This document shows positions 36,301 to 50,582 of a DNA stretch of 64,000 nt, in pieces. Origin of the DNA: Climacteris rufus (lineage: Eukaryota; Chordata; Aves; Passeriformes; Climacteridae); assembly GCA_013398175.1 (NCBI GenBank), contig VZRZ01004576.1, positions 1,546,877 to 1,610,876 of the forward strand. Direction: 5' to 3'. The notes under the pieces are model-generated. The model saw only the letters and a program-made list of their open reading frames with translations, had not been told where the DNA came from and did no database searches. Positions within the stretch are counted from its first letter, which is position 1, and the number at the start of each line of letters is the position of its first letter. The position numbers and the translations under genes are program-made.

Positions 36301-39300
36301 GACCTGAAGGTAACCTCAAAAAAATCACTGCTCACCAGCTTGGTACAACCTGTGGTCCCTTGTAGCCTTGGCATGTGGTTACACACTGCTGCCTCCTCCC
36401 TGGCATCCACACTATGTGACTGACCTCTGCCTCTTGACTGCGGGGAGGCAGTGCCAGCGCCAGCTTCGGTCCCTCTCAGCCAAACTGGCAACACTTCAGC
36501 CAGCTTCATCTGAGCAGCTGCCCCTGCATCCAAACCCCTGCACAGTTTTGCCCTTCCCAGTTATACGTTTGGGGCCACTGCTCAGCCCCAGAAGATGACA
36601 GGAAGTGTCCACTAAACTGCTCTAACACTGGGATGGTTTCTTGCCCTAGTGCAGAGCTGTAGTGCTGCAAGGGCACATCCTCAGCCAGGGCTCCTCTACC
36701 AAGCATAGTACAGAGACCAGACACAGAAAAAAATAGAGATCCTTTTTGCAGAAGACCAAATAAGTAAACTGCCATATGATCTAACGTCTTTTTCCTTAGG
36801 AAAATATATGTAGGGCCTGACAGAAGAAAAACTATCCTGGCAGACTTTAAAATTTTCCATTGAATAGCTGTTGAAAAACAGGAGAGAGGGTATTTCCTTT
36901 CCACCTTTTACATTTATGGATTTTGTTTTTTACCCTACTTCTCATGTATAAAAAACTGAAGTGTCTATCTTCTGTTCATTTTCTGCTGCTTTTGCTCTAA
37001 TTTACTCTCAAAGATACCCAAGAAAAAATTCATGAAATTACATAAACATGATATCAACAGAAAGAAAAAACGTGAGAAGTCTCAGAAACAATTATTTGTC
37101 AGTGTTTTCACAAAAAAAAAGCAGTCAGCTGAATTGGCAAAGTAGCAGAGGCCTCTTTACCACGTGCTGAAATGGCTGGATAAGTTACACAGAACAAAAA
37201 TGACATTTCTGCCTGCAGTTCCTGGAGTCCTGGGACAGCAGCCCACACCTGGGGGCGACAGAGCTGTGGCAGTCTGTCATCCTTGAGCTGTTTTTCCATG
37301 TACCGAGGAGCAGAGGGGTGGTGCTGCTTTCTGTCTACAGCAGGAATTTTTTGAATTATTTGCAATGGACAGCTGTGGGGAGGCTACAGGGACACTGGTG
37401 CAATGCTACAGACATTGATCCTGCCAGGAAAAAAAAGCAAACTGACTTCCAATATGAATGGTGGTGCTGCAAATGTAGAGGGAGGGACATTTTCCAGTGT
37501 CATCTTTAGCCTAAAAGAGGGCTCCATGCATATTCCTCCAGTGAATGCAGATAATAGTGTTGTCTGGGGGTGGCATATGTCAGGATAGATTCTTGTCTTC
37601 TCCCTTTGCTACATATTGGTGTCTTCCATTCTGCTGGAAACTGTGCAGTGAATTTTGTGCATTTTTAAAATTTATCTCCCAGAAGAAAACTGCCAGGTCT
37701 TCACTCAATTGCTCGTAAGAATAGATCAAAAGAAGAAGAAGGGTGCAAGGCTGACAGCTAGCCAGTCGCTGGGATGCCCTACAGAAAATTGAAGAAGGCA
37801 GCTGCAGGACTGGCTTTTAATAACAAAGACTAGAAGTAGCTGACATTAAGACTGTAAAGAAACAGTTACACCGGTGACACACGTTATACAAGAACTGCCT
37901 TACTTATTTTTCCACCCACATACTCCTTTTACACAATCTTTGCTTCTTTTAATTAAGTGTTTCAAGAGAAAATAATGGGATCTTAAAGTCTCCTGTATTT
38001 TGGAAAAGGTAGTAGTAAATTGTGTGGTTTTGACCTTTTCAGTTTTTTGTAATTTGATTGGCTGCCTGTTCCTCTCCCTCCACTATTTACAGCTGCAGTG
38101 AACTGTGCAGAAGGGGTAGGGTGGCTAGCCAGCTGAAATACAGAATATTTAAAAGGTTAAAATGCTGCAACATACTGGTGCCTTCCACAGAGTATATGGG
38201 CATTATAAATTTTGCTGCGTTGATCACATAAAGGATTGAGAAATTCAATTACTTCATGAATCATTTTTTGTGGGACAACAAATGTGACCAAAATGGGGAA
38301 AAATTGTATCACTCTGACCCCAGATCTGGGAAGCACATTTATTGTGTGTTTATTATTTCTGCTGCAAGAATAGATGAAGACTCCTTCTGAAGAACAGGAT
38401 CATTTCAGCAGGTGCTGAGTGTCGATGAGTGACACAGAGAAAACCTGCCCCAGAATGGCTTCAATCAAAGCATCTTGAATCCATTCAACAGGTGACTAAA
38501 TAGAGGTGGTGACCTTCTTAGGAATAAATACTTCTTTTTTAGCATACCAGGGGGACATCTTAAGGAAAACACAGTATACTTTGAAAGTAATTCCTTAGCA
38601 GATGGAGCCAGTAATACAGAAAACACTATTAGCCATGTAATGAGTCCAGAGGGCATCTGAGGGGCAATGCCAAATAATTTGGTACCCAGGCGATGTGCTG
38701 AGGAGATTGACAGGAAGGTAAAAGGGAAACAGGAGATCAACAGAATCTGTGACCAGGATGCCAGCTGAGACACTAAAAACTAAAAGAAATAAAATCTTCA
38801 GGATTTGGTACTTTGTCATTGATAACGAGTCTGGTAAACATCACTCAGTTTTATGCAAGCTTTTTTCAGTGAAAAACGCTGCTTAAGAAAAATCTGAAGA
38901 AAGGCTTCTCAGGGAAAAAAAAAAGGCAGCAAAGCCAATTTTTGCTGGAAAAAAAATAAAAGCTGAAAAAAAATGTGTATTTTGTGTGCAAGAAAAATCC
39001 AAAAGGTGATACCAAAGGGGTATAGGGTTTCATAAACTCCAGCAAGAAACTTTCTGGTCCTGTGAACACTGTTAATGCAGATCAGCAGTGGCTGGACCTC
39101 TGCACTGAGGCTGGAGGATTGAGGCTGTCTCGTCTCCCTGCCCTGACCCCACACATCTCCACAAGCGGCTGAGCACAGCAGGTGGAACATCATAGGAGCA
39201 CCATAGGTGATCACATGGAAAACAGATCCAGGCAGAAGGAAGTGATGAATCAACTGGAGCTGCAGACACAACTCAGAATTGTGAAAATTTTGCTCCAGTT

Positions 39301-40655
39301 CCCCCATGCTCTTGAAAGTAGAAAGTCTCATCTTATTCAAGTTGTAGCTCTGGATTAAAGTCAGAAGTGTACTGAGAAAGTCTGTTACCATGCTGAGATA
39401 CTGGGAAAATGTCTTCAGGAAGAAATGGTAGTATTGCTTTTGATTCATCACTTGAAACACACCCATGATCTTGAGGGATTTATTTTCTGTGGTCTAATAT
39501 TAAAGCTGAATGTTTTCATTGATTCAGATAGCTTCTTTCTGGAGGAACTGCAGCTGCCGGGACAAACAAGCCTCCATTCTGCTGTGCTGATCCCTCTGGG
39601 AGCCAGGAATGATTGACAAGGGGCTCTGGTTAGGGCAGACTCTCACCCCAAGGTACAGGAACTGGTGCGTGCATTTGAGCAAGAGCAGCCTTTGCAGCAC
39701 TTAGCTGGGGGGATTTTCCTCCTTTCCATGAGCATCAAGAGGCAGAGAAAACTGTTTCCAGCCTGTGATGACAGGACATGCAGAGACAGCCCATGAAGCT
39801 AGTCCCAGCCTTCTCCTGCTGTCCCCTCTCTCCCACCCTCCTTGGTCTGTCCTCGGTAGCAACAGCAGAAAATCCATGCAGGAAACAGAGGATCTCTGGA
39901 ATTAGCTGGGGCGTCCGTTGCTTGAGGGACAGGAAGTCCAGAACAAAAAGCCTCACCTCCAAAATCGCTGAAGAGTAGAGATGGGTTGGACGTGCTGTGG
40001 GACTTGTGCCCAGGCACCTTTGGATGCATCTGCATGCAATCTCCTGATGCCTCATCCCTCCCGCTGTGGAAGGGGGTGTCCTTCCCAAACATTACGGCTA
40101 ACTCGGAGGCTCGGGGGCTTCACCAGCACAGGGGTCCAGCTGCTTGCCTCCCCCTCCTCCATCCACACCACAGCTGCTCTGGGACTGCCTCCTGCATTTA
40201 CCCTTCCGTTCAGGAAAGGCAGAGCAGACCAGACTGTGAGGTTCTGAGGGCGCTAAGCTCTGGTGTTCTGCTCACCAGGCCCTGGGGGTCAGCTGCTGGG
40301 CATGGTGGTGGCTTGGGTAGCCTCGAGGGCTGAGGGAGGGCAATGCCCACGCCTGCTAAGCGGCTGAAGCCGAGGAGCCCACATCTCTGCCCCCTCTTGG
40401 TTCTACAACCAGCCCATCCGCAGAAAAGATACCAACATCAGAATGTCAGCAGCTCGTGGGGAGGCAATATTCCCCCTGCAGGTGGTGGGGGCCCTTTGCC
40501 AGGCCGGAGACCCAGACAGAGACCATCGGTGGGCGAAAGGGGGAAGCCTCTTCATGATGCAGAGCTGGACGTGAGCGAAGGCAACCGCCGAGTCTGGGAG
40601 GGCACCGCCTCATGCCCGGAGGGCACTGACAGCCCCCACCCACCGCGCCGGGCTG
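33337..40655. other. Intergenic, no gene seen
   Basis: Mostly unique DNA. 34310-35300 is AT-rich and repeat-poor. Minus-strand frames at 35527-35982, 38465-38819 and 38909-39466 are hydrophobic because the + strand is A/G-rich there. From about 39.7 kb GC content rises towards the CpG-rich block. Confidence 0.45.
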
Positions 40656-41230
40656 CTTCATTTTCATCCGCTGATCAGATATATTTACTTCTCGGGTATT
40701 TCCCTAACCAGAATTGACTGCACTATAATTGCCTATTTCTTTGGTCCATTGGCTGTTAACCTTGAAGCGCGTCGGGCGGAGGCAGGGAGGCCCTCCCTGT
40801 CAGGCCTGACCCCGGCCCGCGCCGTGGGCTGCCATGACAACCGCGACAGATGTCACCCATGCCGCCCGCGCCCCCCGGATGGGGAAAATCGATCTTGCGA
40901 CGGCGCCGCCGCGCACAGCCACCGACCTGCCAAGTGTTCCCGGCTCAATCATTTGTTTCATCTAGCGAGGAGAGGAAAACATAAAAGAAATGAAATGAAT
41001 TTGACCTCTGTCTTTTGAGTGACTCCGGCGCTGCGCTGAATCCTAGCAAGCGCCTCTTATGAATTTGAAAAAATTACATTAGGAATAACATTTTGAAGTG
41101 AAATGACTCTTGTAATGTCAACCCTCCAGAAACATGTTATTTCAAATGTCAGATACATAGCAATCGTTTGCTATTTTCCGGGTGTGTCCGGAGGTTATCT
41201 TCACCTCGGATGCATTTCAGGTAAATTATT
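40656..41230. promoter_or_regulatory. CpG-rich block with conserved-element texture
   Basis: The core 40760-41050 contains roughly 25-30 CpG steps by eye (for example AAGCGCGTCGGGCGG, CCCGCGCCGTGGG, GCGACGGCGCCGCCGCGCAC). The flanks are AT-rich and enhancer-like: ATCAGATATATTTACTTC on the left, and CAATCATTTGTTTCATC, ATGAATTTGAAAAAATTACA and CATGTTATTTCAAATGTC on the right. An inverted CCAAT box (GTCCATTGGCTG) is at 40744-40755. It could be the promoter of a non-coding RNA or a CpG-rich developmental enhancer of the kind often held by Polycomb. No coding frame is convincing. Confidence 0.45.
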
Positions 41231-41732
41231 TTAAAGAAACTGACTGTGAAGTACACAAAAAAGTACTGCCTGGTTTTTTGCACTGCTCTGGTAAGGAGAC
41301 CTCTTTTGTGGCTGCAAGAGAGCATCTCCATGATGAGAAGATGGTAAACAATGCTCTGAATTGACATAATCTCTCCTTTATTAAAACTGTGTGCAAGTGT
41401 AAGGACTTTCCCAGCCCGGAGCAAGGTTCCCTGAAACAGTGGTGGGTATGCCACTGGAGGCAGAGGATCCCAGGGATGCAGGAAAGGACCCCTCTGAGTT
41501 GCCTCACCACATATGCAAATGATTTAATGACCAACCTGTACAACTCTGTGCTAACATTTGCCAGGGCGTCAATGTCATCCCAGCAATGTTACACACGTGT
41601 CCAACAAATCGGGAAAAAGCCAAACCCCACGAGGCTTGGTTCATGCCTACCACTGGATGGACCTGCTGACAAATGTAAAAGGCAGCCTTCACAAATCTGT
41701 AGAGATGAGGAAATCTCTAAGATAACCTTGTC

Positions 41733-41735
<3 letters not shown>

Positions 41736-41776
<41 letters not shown>
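41736..41776. repeat. (A)41 homopolymer
   Basis: Uninterrupted run of 41 A. It follows a 139-codon frame by chance (41389-41808, ending in polylysine). No upstream retroposed gene or clear target-site duplication was recognised. Confidence 0.92.
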
Positions 41777-41781
<5 letters not shown>

Positions 41782-44700
41782 AAACAACATGCCACTGAAG
41801 GTGATTAAAGTGAAAAGGATGTCTTAAGATTTTGAATGCAATACATCTGTCTCTCTGATGTGGGATATTTTATTGCATTTTTGCCCTCAAGTGAAGCTGA
41901 CGGGAGCCAGGCTTGCAATTTAAATCAATAAGAACCCTTTACCATGGCCATAAAATACTTGGTTAAACCTTTGAAGTGGCCACAGTTGAATGCGCAGTGA
42001 ACACAGCATAAATGCTCCTTGAGATGTATTGTGTTAGACCACTGCTAAAGTGGTGTTCCGAGGAAGCAGTGCCTGAGCACCTTCTGCGAGCAGGGCAGAG
42101 CAGTCTGTCTTCCCTGGGGCACCGGGGGGTTGCTGTAAGTCAGTGCTCATATCTGGTGTGCTGCCCCACACCACAGATGTCCAGTTGGCACTCCCAGCTC
42201 GATGGATTTTCAGGGGTGGAGAGTCAGGCTTGAAAATTCCATAATGTGTTATTCTACTTCTCGGCAATGGCTGGGGAAACAGGAGGCAACTATGACTGGA
42301 TCAGCAGTGTTTCCAGGGCCAGGTCTTGATTATGGAAATCAGCATTTTTGCACAAAGGAGCAGGTCTGAAAGACCCCAGCAGAGGTGTAATCTGTGCAGG
42401 ATGAACAGTGACTACATGAATGTATGTCTGTCTAGCTTTTTGTGTGTGCATGCATGTATGTAGCTCACATATATCCAGGTAAAAGCCTATGTAATATCAG
42501 AAAGCCCTCTGTGAATATCATGAAGCTTTTCACAATTTAATATTTGATATTTAATATTCACAGTAAGGATATCCAGAGTAAAGGTTGACATTTCACCCTT
42601 CCTGCAAAAAAAAACAGTAGGAAAAAAAGTGAAGTTTAAATCTCTGCCCTAACTTTGCAGTTGTTTGCAAGTCCTTTGGATTCTTTAATCTGTTGTTTCT
42701 CTGTTTATAAAGACACTTTTTCTTTAAAGAAACCAAGGACCAAGCACTAGTTTATTATTGGATAAATTATACTGCTAAAGCCTCTGGCCCAGTGGCAGGA
42801 GAGAAGTGGATGGGGCATATGCTTTAAGATCATAAAAGACTGGTTCTTGCAGACACATAGGGAATATGTTCAGAAGCAGTGTTAAGTGCACATACCAATA
42901 AGAGCACTGTACGCCCTCTGAGTGCAGCTCCCTGACTGTAGAGAGGGTCCTGCCCTGTGGGTCCACCCTCAGGCTGCCAAACCTTGCTCAGTTAGGGACA
43001 AACAGTACAGCTGATTGTGCTGTTTGTTCTGTTTCATTCCCTTCAGTGAGAGCTGAATCCAGTCCAGGGAGGTTGAGTTCTTTAGCAAATATGCTAGGAT
43101 GGCAAAGACAGTCTTCCTTTCTTTCCTGCACATTCACACTTTGGCCTTGAGCTACTCCCGGTGTACCTTAGTATTACAGAGGTAGCAGCAGCCTGTGTAG
43201 AAATACTACATGCTCAGCAGATTGTAGAAATGTGGGCTTAAAAAAGCTTCAGTATATACTGTCTACAGGAAAGGTTATAGATCCTATGACTAGTACCTAT
43301 GAGTCTATTTAATGGTTTATTTAAAATATATATATGTTAGGTTCATCATATTTACATGTGCCTGATTAGGCTTGGAGCTTGACTCTGCGACATGTCTTCT
43401 GTTTTATAACGCATTTGTAAGGAACATAGGTGTTTCTGCAACCCCGGGAGCATGCCAGAATTGTCACAGGTGTATATTCACTGCCAAACATGACCTTCTG
43501 TGTCACTTTGTAGGAGTAGAAGTACTGCTCCATATACTCATGTTGTAAAACACGGGTTATTCACATTCACGTGTTCCTATAGATGCCACGTTTCTTTTGC
43601 ACTGAAAAATATTGTATGTGTGTTGTTCCACAGTATTTTGATCTAAAAATAGCTGAAATACGTGGTTGCTGTTACGCTCCAGTGAGAAGTTTTGCTCAGA
43701 TCTGAGTAGTTTGCTTCAGTGAACTTGCATTGTCTTCTCTTGTCTTTACTCAGGCTAAGTCCTTCCACTCCTTTTAGCCAGCCCTGTGTCCTGACGACAA
43801 GCACCGTGAATCACGTTTTGCTGTCTCTTGCCCTGGATGAATTCAGCAGCAACATGCCCTTGGGTGCAAATGGGAGAAGTAAAACCCACAAATTACCTAG
43901 AAAGACTTAAAGACATTTCTCCTATTCTAGAAAATATCACAAAGAGCATATCCCAGCTCGGAGTCCAAAACCCTATGGCCTATGAGGATAAACAATATGA
44001 TGGGGAAATAATCAGATGAACAAGGATAAAATGTGATTTGTTTCACTGTATTACATCTGGCAGTACTTATTTTTCCTAGCTCACATCTTGCTTATTAGTT
44101 AGGCAGAATTAGTTTGGATATGTGATTGTGCATAAAAAAAAATTCTTCCTACTTCATCCCATTGCTGGAGACTCCACGTGCTTGAGCACAGACACCTGAG
44201 AAATTTTCCAAAAAAATATACATCCAGACTTGCAGTGAGTTTATCTGTTTATATTTCTCTCTCATCTTATTCCTATTTTCCTTTGGACTAAACTAGTAAT
44301 GAACGGCATTTCTCTCTCATGGGGCATCTGACAAGACACACAGAGCTTTCTGACATGGACACTGAATGCCTCCCTTCAGTGTCTGGCTTACACAGCTATG
44401 ACTATCCAGAGAGACAGACTAAATAAAGGTCTCTATTTCACCATCTTTAATTTTATGTAGTGGGCCTTTAAAATTAAGGAAATTGATATGACTATGCTAT
44501 TTCTTCCCAGGAATTTCTCTGTGAATATGTCAAACCAGAATCAGATGTGATAAAACAGATGGACTCCCAGTTTCTGCTGTCTCTGATGGGTAAGCTGCCT
44601 CATTATCACTTCCAGCTTGAGGTGCAGTTTTCTGTGTTCACCTCTAGAAGGAGAAAGAAAGGATGAAAATGGATGAAAATGGATTTTTAAAACAGGGAAA

Positions 44701-47700
44701 TTCTGACTCTAATCTCGACTCAATATTACAGGTAGCAGCTGGGAGGCCTAGTAGGGACACCAGGAAGACAAGTGCTATAGCAGAAGGGACCATTTCCCTT
44801 TATTTTTATGCAATGCAGCAGGTTTTGAGTTGTCCCTGATAGATTTTCCTGAAAACTTAATTGTTTCTTAGGCAGAACAACTGACCGAAGGAAATTCCTG
44901 GGAAGCACCACTTATGGATTGTCCTAGAGCATTTCACAGACAGGTCTCCTAGTAGTCATGACTTGTTATAGCCAGCACAGCAACCTACAATCAATCCTCC
45001 TGAATTAGGCAGCTCATCTGTCTCATTTGTTTGAAGTGTGTAATTGTCCTTTCCCAGCTCCCACAAACACAGGTTGAGGTTCTTCATTCAATTTTGAAAC
45101 CATTGCTTTAGGTCTGGATGCAAGGTCTGAGAAAAGAGCAGTGGACAGAGGGGCAATGGTCAGAACCATCTGCAGTGGGTAGTTACCCTCTTGGGAAATA
45201 TGTTGTAATCATCTTTTCCTCTAAATTTGTTATGTACGTGTCTAGAAACTTGTGGTTTTTCCTAGTTCTAGGCCCTATGGGTATGATCCTCTGAGTGCAG
45301 ATACACTCATCAACACAATCTTTGCCTGTCTAAATTAATCTCCCTGTTTTCCTCATTCCTTGTCTGCTTAGACACTTTTCCCTGGGTTCTACATGCAGAG
45401 AAGCTCTAGCAGCATGCCAAAAACAGTGGATCAGGAGGAAAGGATGTTCTTGATCTCAAACATTTCATTGTTAACAAATCACTTTAGAAAGCATGCAAAT
45501 CCTGAGTACGACCCTCCTACAGTCTAATTCTGAGGAAATTGTAAGCCCAAGAGTCAGTGAGTTTTCTTCCAGCCCAGCTGCATTTGAGCTCTGCTTTATT
45601 TGCTCCATATGCTGCTTCTTCCACACTTTGCCATCAACGTCATGGCACATCCTTATGTGTGGTTTGGAGTGCTATTCAAAATTCAAAATCCAGTAAAATG
45701 CATTTTCTCCCATAAGAAAGGGCTTTTCACGTCTGATGGCTTGTTTGCTTCTGCAATAAGATCTATGCTGTAATCTACAAATGGGTTTGCAGTCCGACAC
45801 GGGGTGACATTCTTTAGTGAAGGTCACAGCACTGTATAGAAGCATTGACACAAAACACATTTCATAGAACAAAATGGAGCTCACAGTTTGACGTAGACAT
45901 ATCCTCAATCTGTCACACAGCTTTCTGCCTTAACTTGATGGTCAAAGTAGCTGGCCAGGTGTGAGCAGGGAGGTGATCTATGTCTCTTCAATAGCAGAAG
46001 TAATTTCCTTGTCCCTCCTCAAACTTGCCCCTGTACCAAGATGATGGCAACACTGGTCTCTTGTGTGACCTTCTGATCGATGGAGTGACAAGCTATTTCT
46101 TTCTCAAGTGAGTCCTAATCTCCTATTATGCCACAAGTACACAGTCTACTGTGATAAAAGCTTACAGTCTATGACACCTGGTCAAAACAATTATTTTTGT
46201 AGTTGTTCCCTACGGATTTGGGCTGTGACATGCGAGGTGACTAAACTAATCCCAAGAGCAAAGGGATTCCTAAAGTGAAATATGATTTAGAGGGCATCGG
46301 CTGGAGTTTGGAATTCAGTACATGATTCTTAAGACTAGTCAGCTCCAGAGTTATCTGCCTTTCCTTGTACTCTTGTGCTTGACTTTTGAGTTGCACTTTT
46401 CTGAGTCCGGGAGCATTTCAGGCTGGGTGTTACCCATCAATTTGTTAGGCATGTCCAGCACTTCTCAGTGCTTCTCATAAATCAAAGTTATCTGATCTGT
46501 TGTCTTGGCACAAAAGGATAGTCTACAAGGTGCAAAAGTTTAATTTTCAATCTGCTTGTAACAGCCTGTTGAGACAGGCTTCTCCTAGGCCATATTCTTT
46601 CTTTCCACCACAACTTTTTTGGGTCAACTTTGTACCTGAAGAAATCCTTCTGTCAAGCTGCCTGTCAAGTAGAAGATCCTCTCTGCAGTGGTATGATAAT
46701 TTTCAGCCCTTTAAAAGGGAAAGTATCGCTTCCCCAGTTTTGTGGAAGGAACATTGAGGACAGCTGGGTAGCTGCCTTGCTCCAGGCTACACAAAAAGCT
46801 TGTGACAAACCAGGAACCTGAAGACCTGACATAACTGCTGGGCCTACCATCATTTACACTATTTTGTCCAGCTTTGTTGCATTGTACCTAATGAAGGCTT
46901 CCTCTCCAGCATTGGAGCTGACACCCTTCTGTGGTAAAAAGTGAGAGACATACAAGTTTTGTATGGTGCAGACCCTAATTCCTCACTATTAAACTCAGCT
47001 CAGCACCATAGAGTGTTCCAGCTCTCAGTTAATTTACCAGCTGGATATCTAGCAAGGAAAAATGACTGTAGGGCATAACACAGTTATGCACTATGTTATG
47101 CCTAACTACTGTCCACCTCCTTCTCCTGACCCATCTTGGTGTGTCCCTTCTTGTTAGCCATGGAACTACAGGCAAAGCTGGTGCAGAAAGGTGTTGTACC
47201 ATCTTTGCTACCTGTGTGATGCTGTCCCTTCACAGGGGATTTCTCCACTGTCCTCATCTGCAGACTTCAGGGTCACTTCATGCTAATTACACAAAATAAC
47301 ATATATGAGAATTTGGACACTAAATTCTGTATTTCTTGTTTAGTGGTGATGAACCTTGATGCAGACCTGGTAATATCTGTGGAACCAGGCTGAGCTAGTG
47401 ACTGATTCTTCCAGGAGATCCAGCAGATCCCTAACCAGAGAACAGCATTGTCATAAAGCCTGGATTTTTTTTTTGGTTCAGCTTCTGTTCAGGTATGGCA
47501 AGCCAAGCCTAGATAAATGATCTGTCAAAGCTCCCGTGATCTGTCGAAGGTTCCATGGCCTCTGCAGACAGATTTCCTTCAGTACTGTATTTCCGCACTG
47601 GATATTTGCCTTTACTGAAGTTGTCGGGCTTTGTTACTAGGTAAACCCCTACAGCCTGCTTCAGGATCCTCTTGCCTATTCAGTACCTGAATTCTTTTCA

Positions 47701-48635
47701 AGTGGTAATCAGAACTATGTCTGTGTCAGTGGACCCAGGAGCATATCAAAGTTCATATGTGTTTCACTCATATGTGAGAACAGGCTGAATATTGGCTTCT
47801 TCTCTGCTTTCACATTGGATTTCATTGAAGGAAAAATGCAGTGTGTGGGCCACCGAAGGATATGTGCATCCTTAGCCCTATCAGCTAAATACAGGTATTG
47901 CCCAAGTAGCTGGATTTCAAGGAGATCCTTTCATATAACCTCTCTGTGATACCTTTAAGAATGTTGTTTCTAGATTTACCACCCTTCTAGCTACTATATT
48001 CTAGTCTCTAGCTGATCTTTTTCCCTCTCTGACATAACTGAGGCCATAACTCTGACATAACTCTCTGAGGCCATCTCTCATTACAGTAACTTCCTCCCAT
48101 TTACCTTCAAGTCAGATAATAAAGGGCTTTTATTCACTTACAATGGATCTAAAATAGTAAAATCCTACTGTCTTCGATATGCTACTTTCAGTTCATCAGT
48201 TCAAGATCAATCCCAATTTATTTGATTATTTTTCCTTACACATCAATCCCTCTTGTCCCATGGTTATCTTTATAAGTTCTTTATGGATATGCTCAGTGGG
48301 TAGAAAGATGTCCATTGTTTTAAAGATTTGATCATAAGGACTGTTTAGAAGGATATCCCAGTTCTGATGGAAAGAAGCAGAAGCCTGCTAAACAATCAAT
48401 GCAGAAAACATGAAGGTGAAATAGAGTTTTTTAGCATTACTTTTTGCCCAGTCAGAGCATGCATAAACAGTTTGTAGTGCACTCTCAGAAGTACTGTCCT
48501 TGGTCCATGACTTGATTGTTCTGTGGCCAAAATAATTTTGGGGTTTTATTTTCATACTTTTAATTTTTTTTCCTGAAGGGGGAGTCTGCAAGGTTAGCTG
48601 TTCATCAAAATAATATATTTTGTACTCTGTTTTCA
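41777..48635. other. Intergenic, no gene seen
   Basis: About 7 kb of unique DNA. Open frames are short, mutually overlapping and unsupported. Small local duplications occur, for example GATGAAAATG twice near 44663 and CTCTGACATAACT twice near 48040. Confidence 0.45.
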
Positions 48636-48700
48636 GTTGGAGTCAATGATCTTAATGGTCTTTTCAAACTAAATTATTCTACGATTTTATGATTCTATGG
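48636..48700 (+). mobile_element. CR1 LINE 3'-end fragment
   Basis: The sequence runs AGTTGGAGTCAATGATCTTA, then TGGTCTTTTCAAACTAAAT and finally ATTCTACGATTTTATGATTC and TATGG. This is the sense 3' end of CR1 with degenerate ATTCTATG octamers. It is only about 65 bp long and quite diverged, so it is an old, heavily truncated copy, opposite in orientation to the one at 14 kb. Confidence 0.82.
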
Positions 48701-50582
48701 TTTCTCAGTTGAGGCTGGTGCAGTTATCCCACCTATGTCCACTGACCTTTGTGACACTTAGTTAATTACAGTTTTTCTCTTCAAAATGTTCACTGCTTGT
48801 CCTGTTATCCAGAGACTGCCTTTGAAATTAAGCAGCCAGCATCTCCTGATTATAGTTTCATTTAACAAGGAAATATTTGACTGCAAGATGTACATTTAAA
48901 ACATAATAATTTCTTGCCTGCATGTTGTAACTTAAAATGAAAACCAAACCAAAGCTAGGAGGCTGTTAGGTCTGGTATCTCCAAACTACTTAAAAAAGCA
49001 GTAGTTCAGCCACACATGTTCATAAAAAAAAAGAGGCTGAAATTATCTTATCTAAGCCATTCTTAACAGTTGTCCTGCAGAGTTATTGATCCTTAGCTGC
49101 TCATCTAATGAGCAAACTACACAGTGGACCACAAGTGCATTTCAGTTTTATGTGTAAGTGCTGTAAATGCTGTTTTCAAAGTTAATATATTATTTTTGTC
49201 AGTTTTATAGCAGCTTATTTAAAGTGTTATTAATGTTTAGAAATGTGATTTGGGGGTTATTTTATGGGCGTTTGACTCGGTTTTAAACACTCTCTCTTTA
49301 TCCCCTCTGTGTTCAGGCTGCATATATATAATTTTTGAAGTTGCCTGCCTCTTTTCAGGTTTGTCCCTGATTGTTTCATTAATCTCAGTTGCTCCTTAAG
49401 ACACTTCTACTACCACAGTGGAACAATCTGAGTCCTAAATTTTAAGCCTTTGTGAATAAAAGATGTCAACTGGATAGATTTCCAGATGACAGAAACTGCA
49501 AAAAGTATGGTGGCTACACCTAAAGGGTAAGGACCAGCCCTTCTCATGGCTTTGGGTTTGAGTTTGTGCCCCAGCACAGGGTGGAATGCACACTGTACCA
49601 AACCCAGAGCACCCCAGAGAGGCATTATAACCCTGAGACTCCCTTCCAAGCCACAAGCCCTCCCCTGTTTCCACCTTTCTCTGGAGGAAGTAATTTTGCT
49701 TCTGTCCTGATGTCAGGAGAAGGACAACCCTGCCTTTGTTCCGTGGGTGGCCAGGAGTGAGCTCCAGGCTTCCCAACCCACCTCCTCCTCCTCCAGAGAG
49801 AAATAAACATGCACAGGGCAGCACACACACTAGTTTACAGTAGCAGCAGCTGGCAGAGAAGTCACAGGGAGGTCTCACATCCTTCAGCTCTTTTGGATAA
49901 CTGTGTTATCCTCACTTCCCTTTCTGCCTTTGATGGAGTGAGAGCTCAAAGCACGGCCCTGTTCAGTGAGCTGGACTGGTATCAGCTGCAGGGTGACAGT
50001 GTTGGGGCAGGTGTCAGAGACAGGTCCTTAGGACCTGGTCCTGTGCTCAGACACCGTGACTAGTTCTGTAGGCACTCTGGTACAGTGAGCACAGGCAAGG
50101 CCAAGTTCCTCAGATGCCAGAAAAAGGGAGGATATGGCTTTGCTTTACACATCAGCAATATTGTTGAACCAGCAAAGGATTCTCCTGGGTGGGCAGTGTA
50201 AAGCAAGAGGTACTGTCACCCTTCTGAGTGCCTGCAGTATCATGGTACAGCTCCTGAAAGATGAGCCTTAGCAGCAAAGGACATCAGTGTCTGTAATTTC
50301 AGTGAGCTTAACACAGGGAGCCCTCTGACGTAGTGCCCAGGGTGAACTGAAGCCTTTCCCCTGCAGCACATTCAGGGCACCTTCCAGCAGAGCATGTAAG
50401 CATGTGCTTAGTTTTCAATGCATGGATGATCCCAGTGAGCTTCAGGCATGTGCTGAAATATGAATGAGTGTTTGAAGGGCAGAGCATCTTGGGGCTATCA
50501 GGGCCCAAATGGATCAATCCCAAAGCATTATTCAAATTGTGGGTCTTCCAACTTCATGTGCTGAAAAAAAGAGACAGAGAAG
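48701..50582. other. Intergenic, no gene seen
   Basis: Unique sequence. The frames at 49435-49878 (-) and 49809-50063 (+) overlap in opposite directions and have no support. Confidence 0.45.

Noticed and set aside
38465..39466. Minus-strand hydrophobic ORFs resembling a frameshifted multi-membrane-pass protein
   Set aside because: The + strand is A/G-rich here, which makes antisense frames rich in Leu, Phe and Ser. No receptor or transporter motif was recognised and the frames do not join sensibly.
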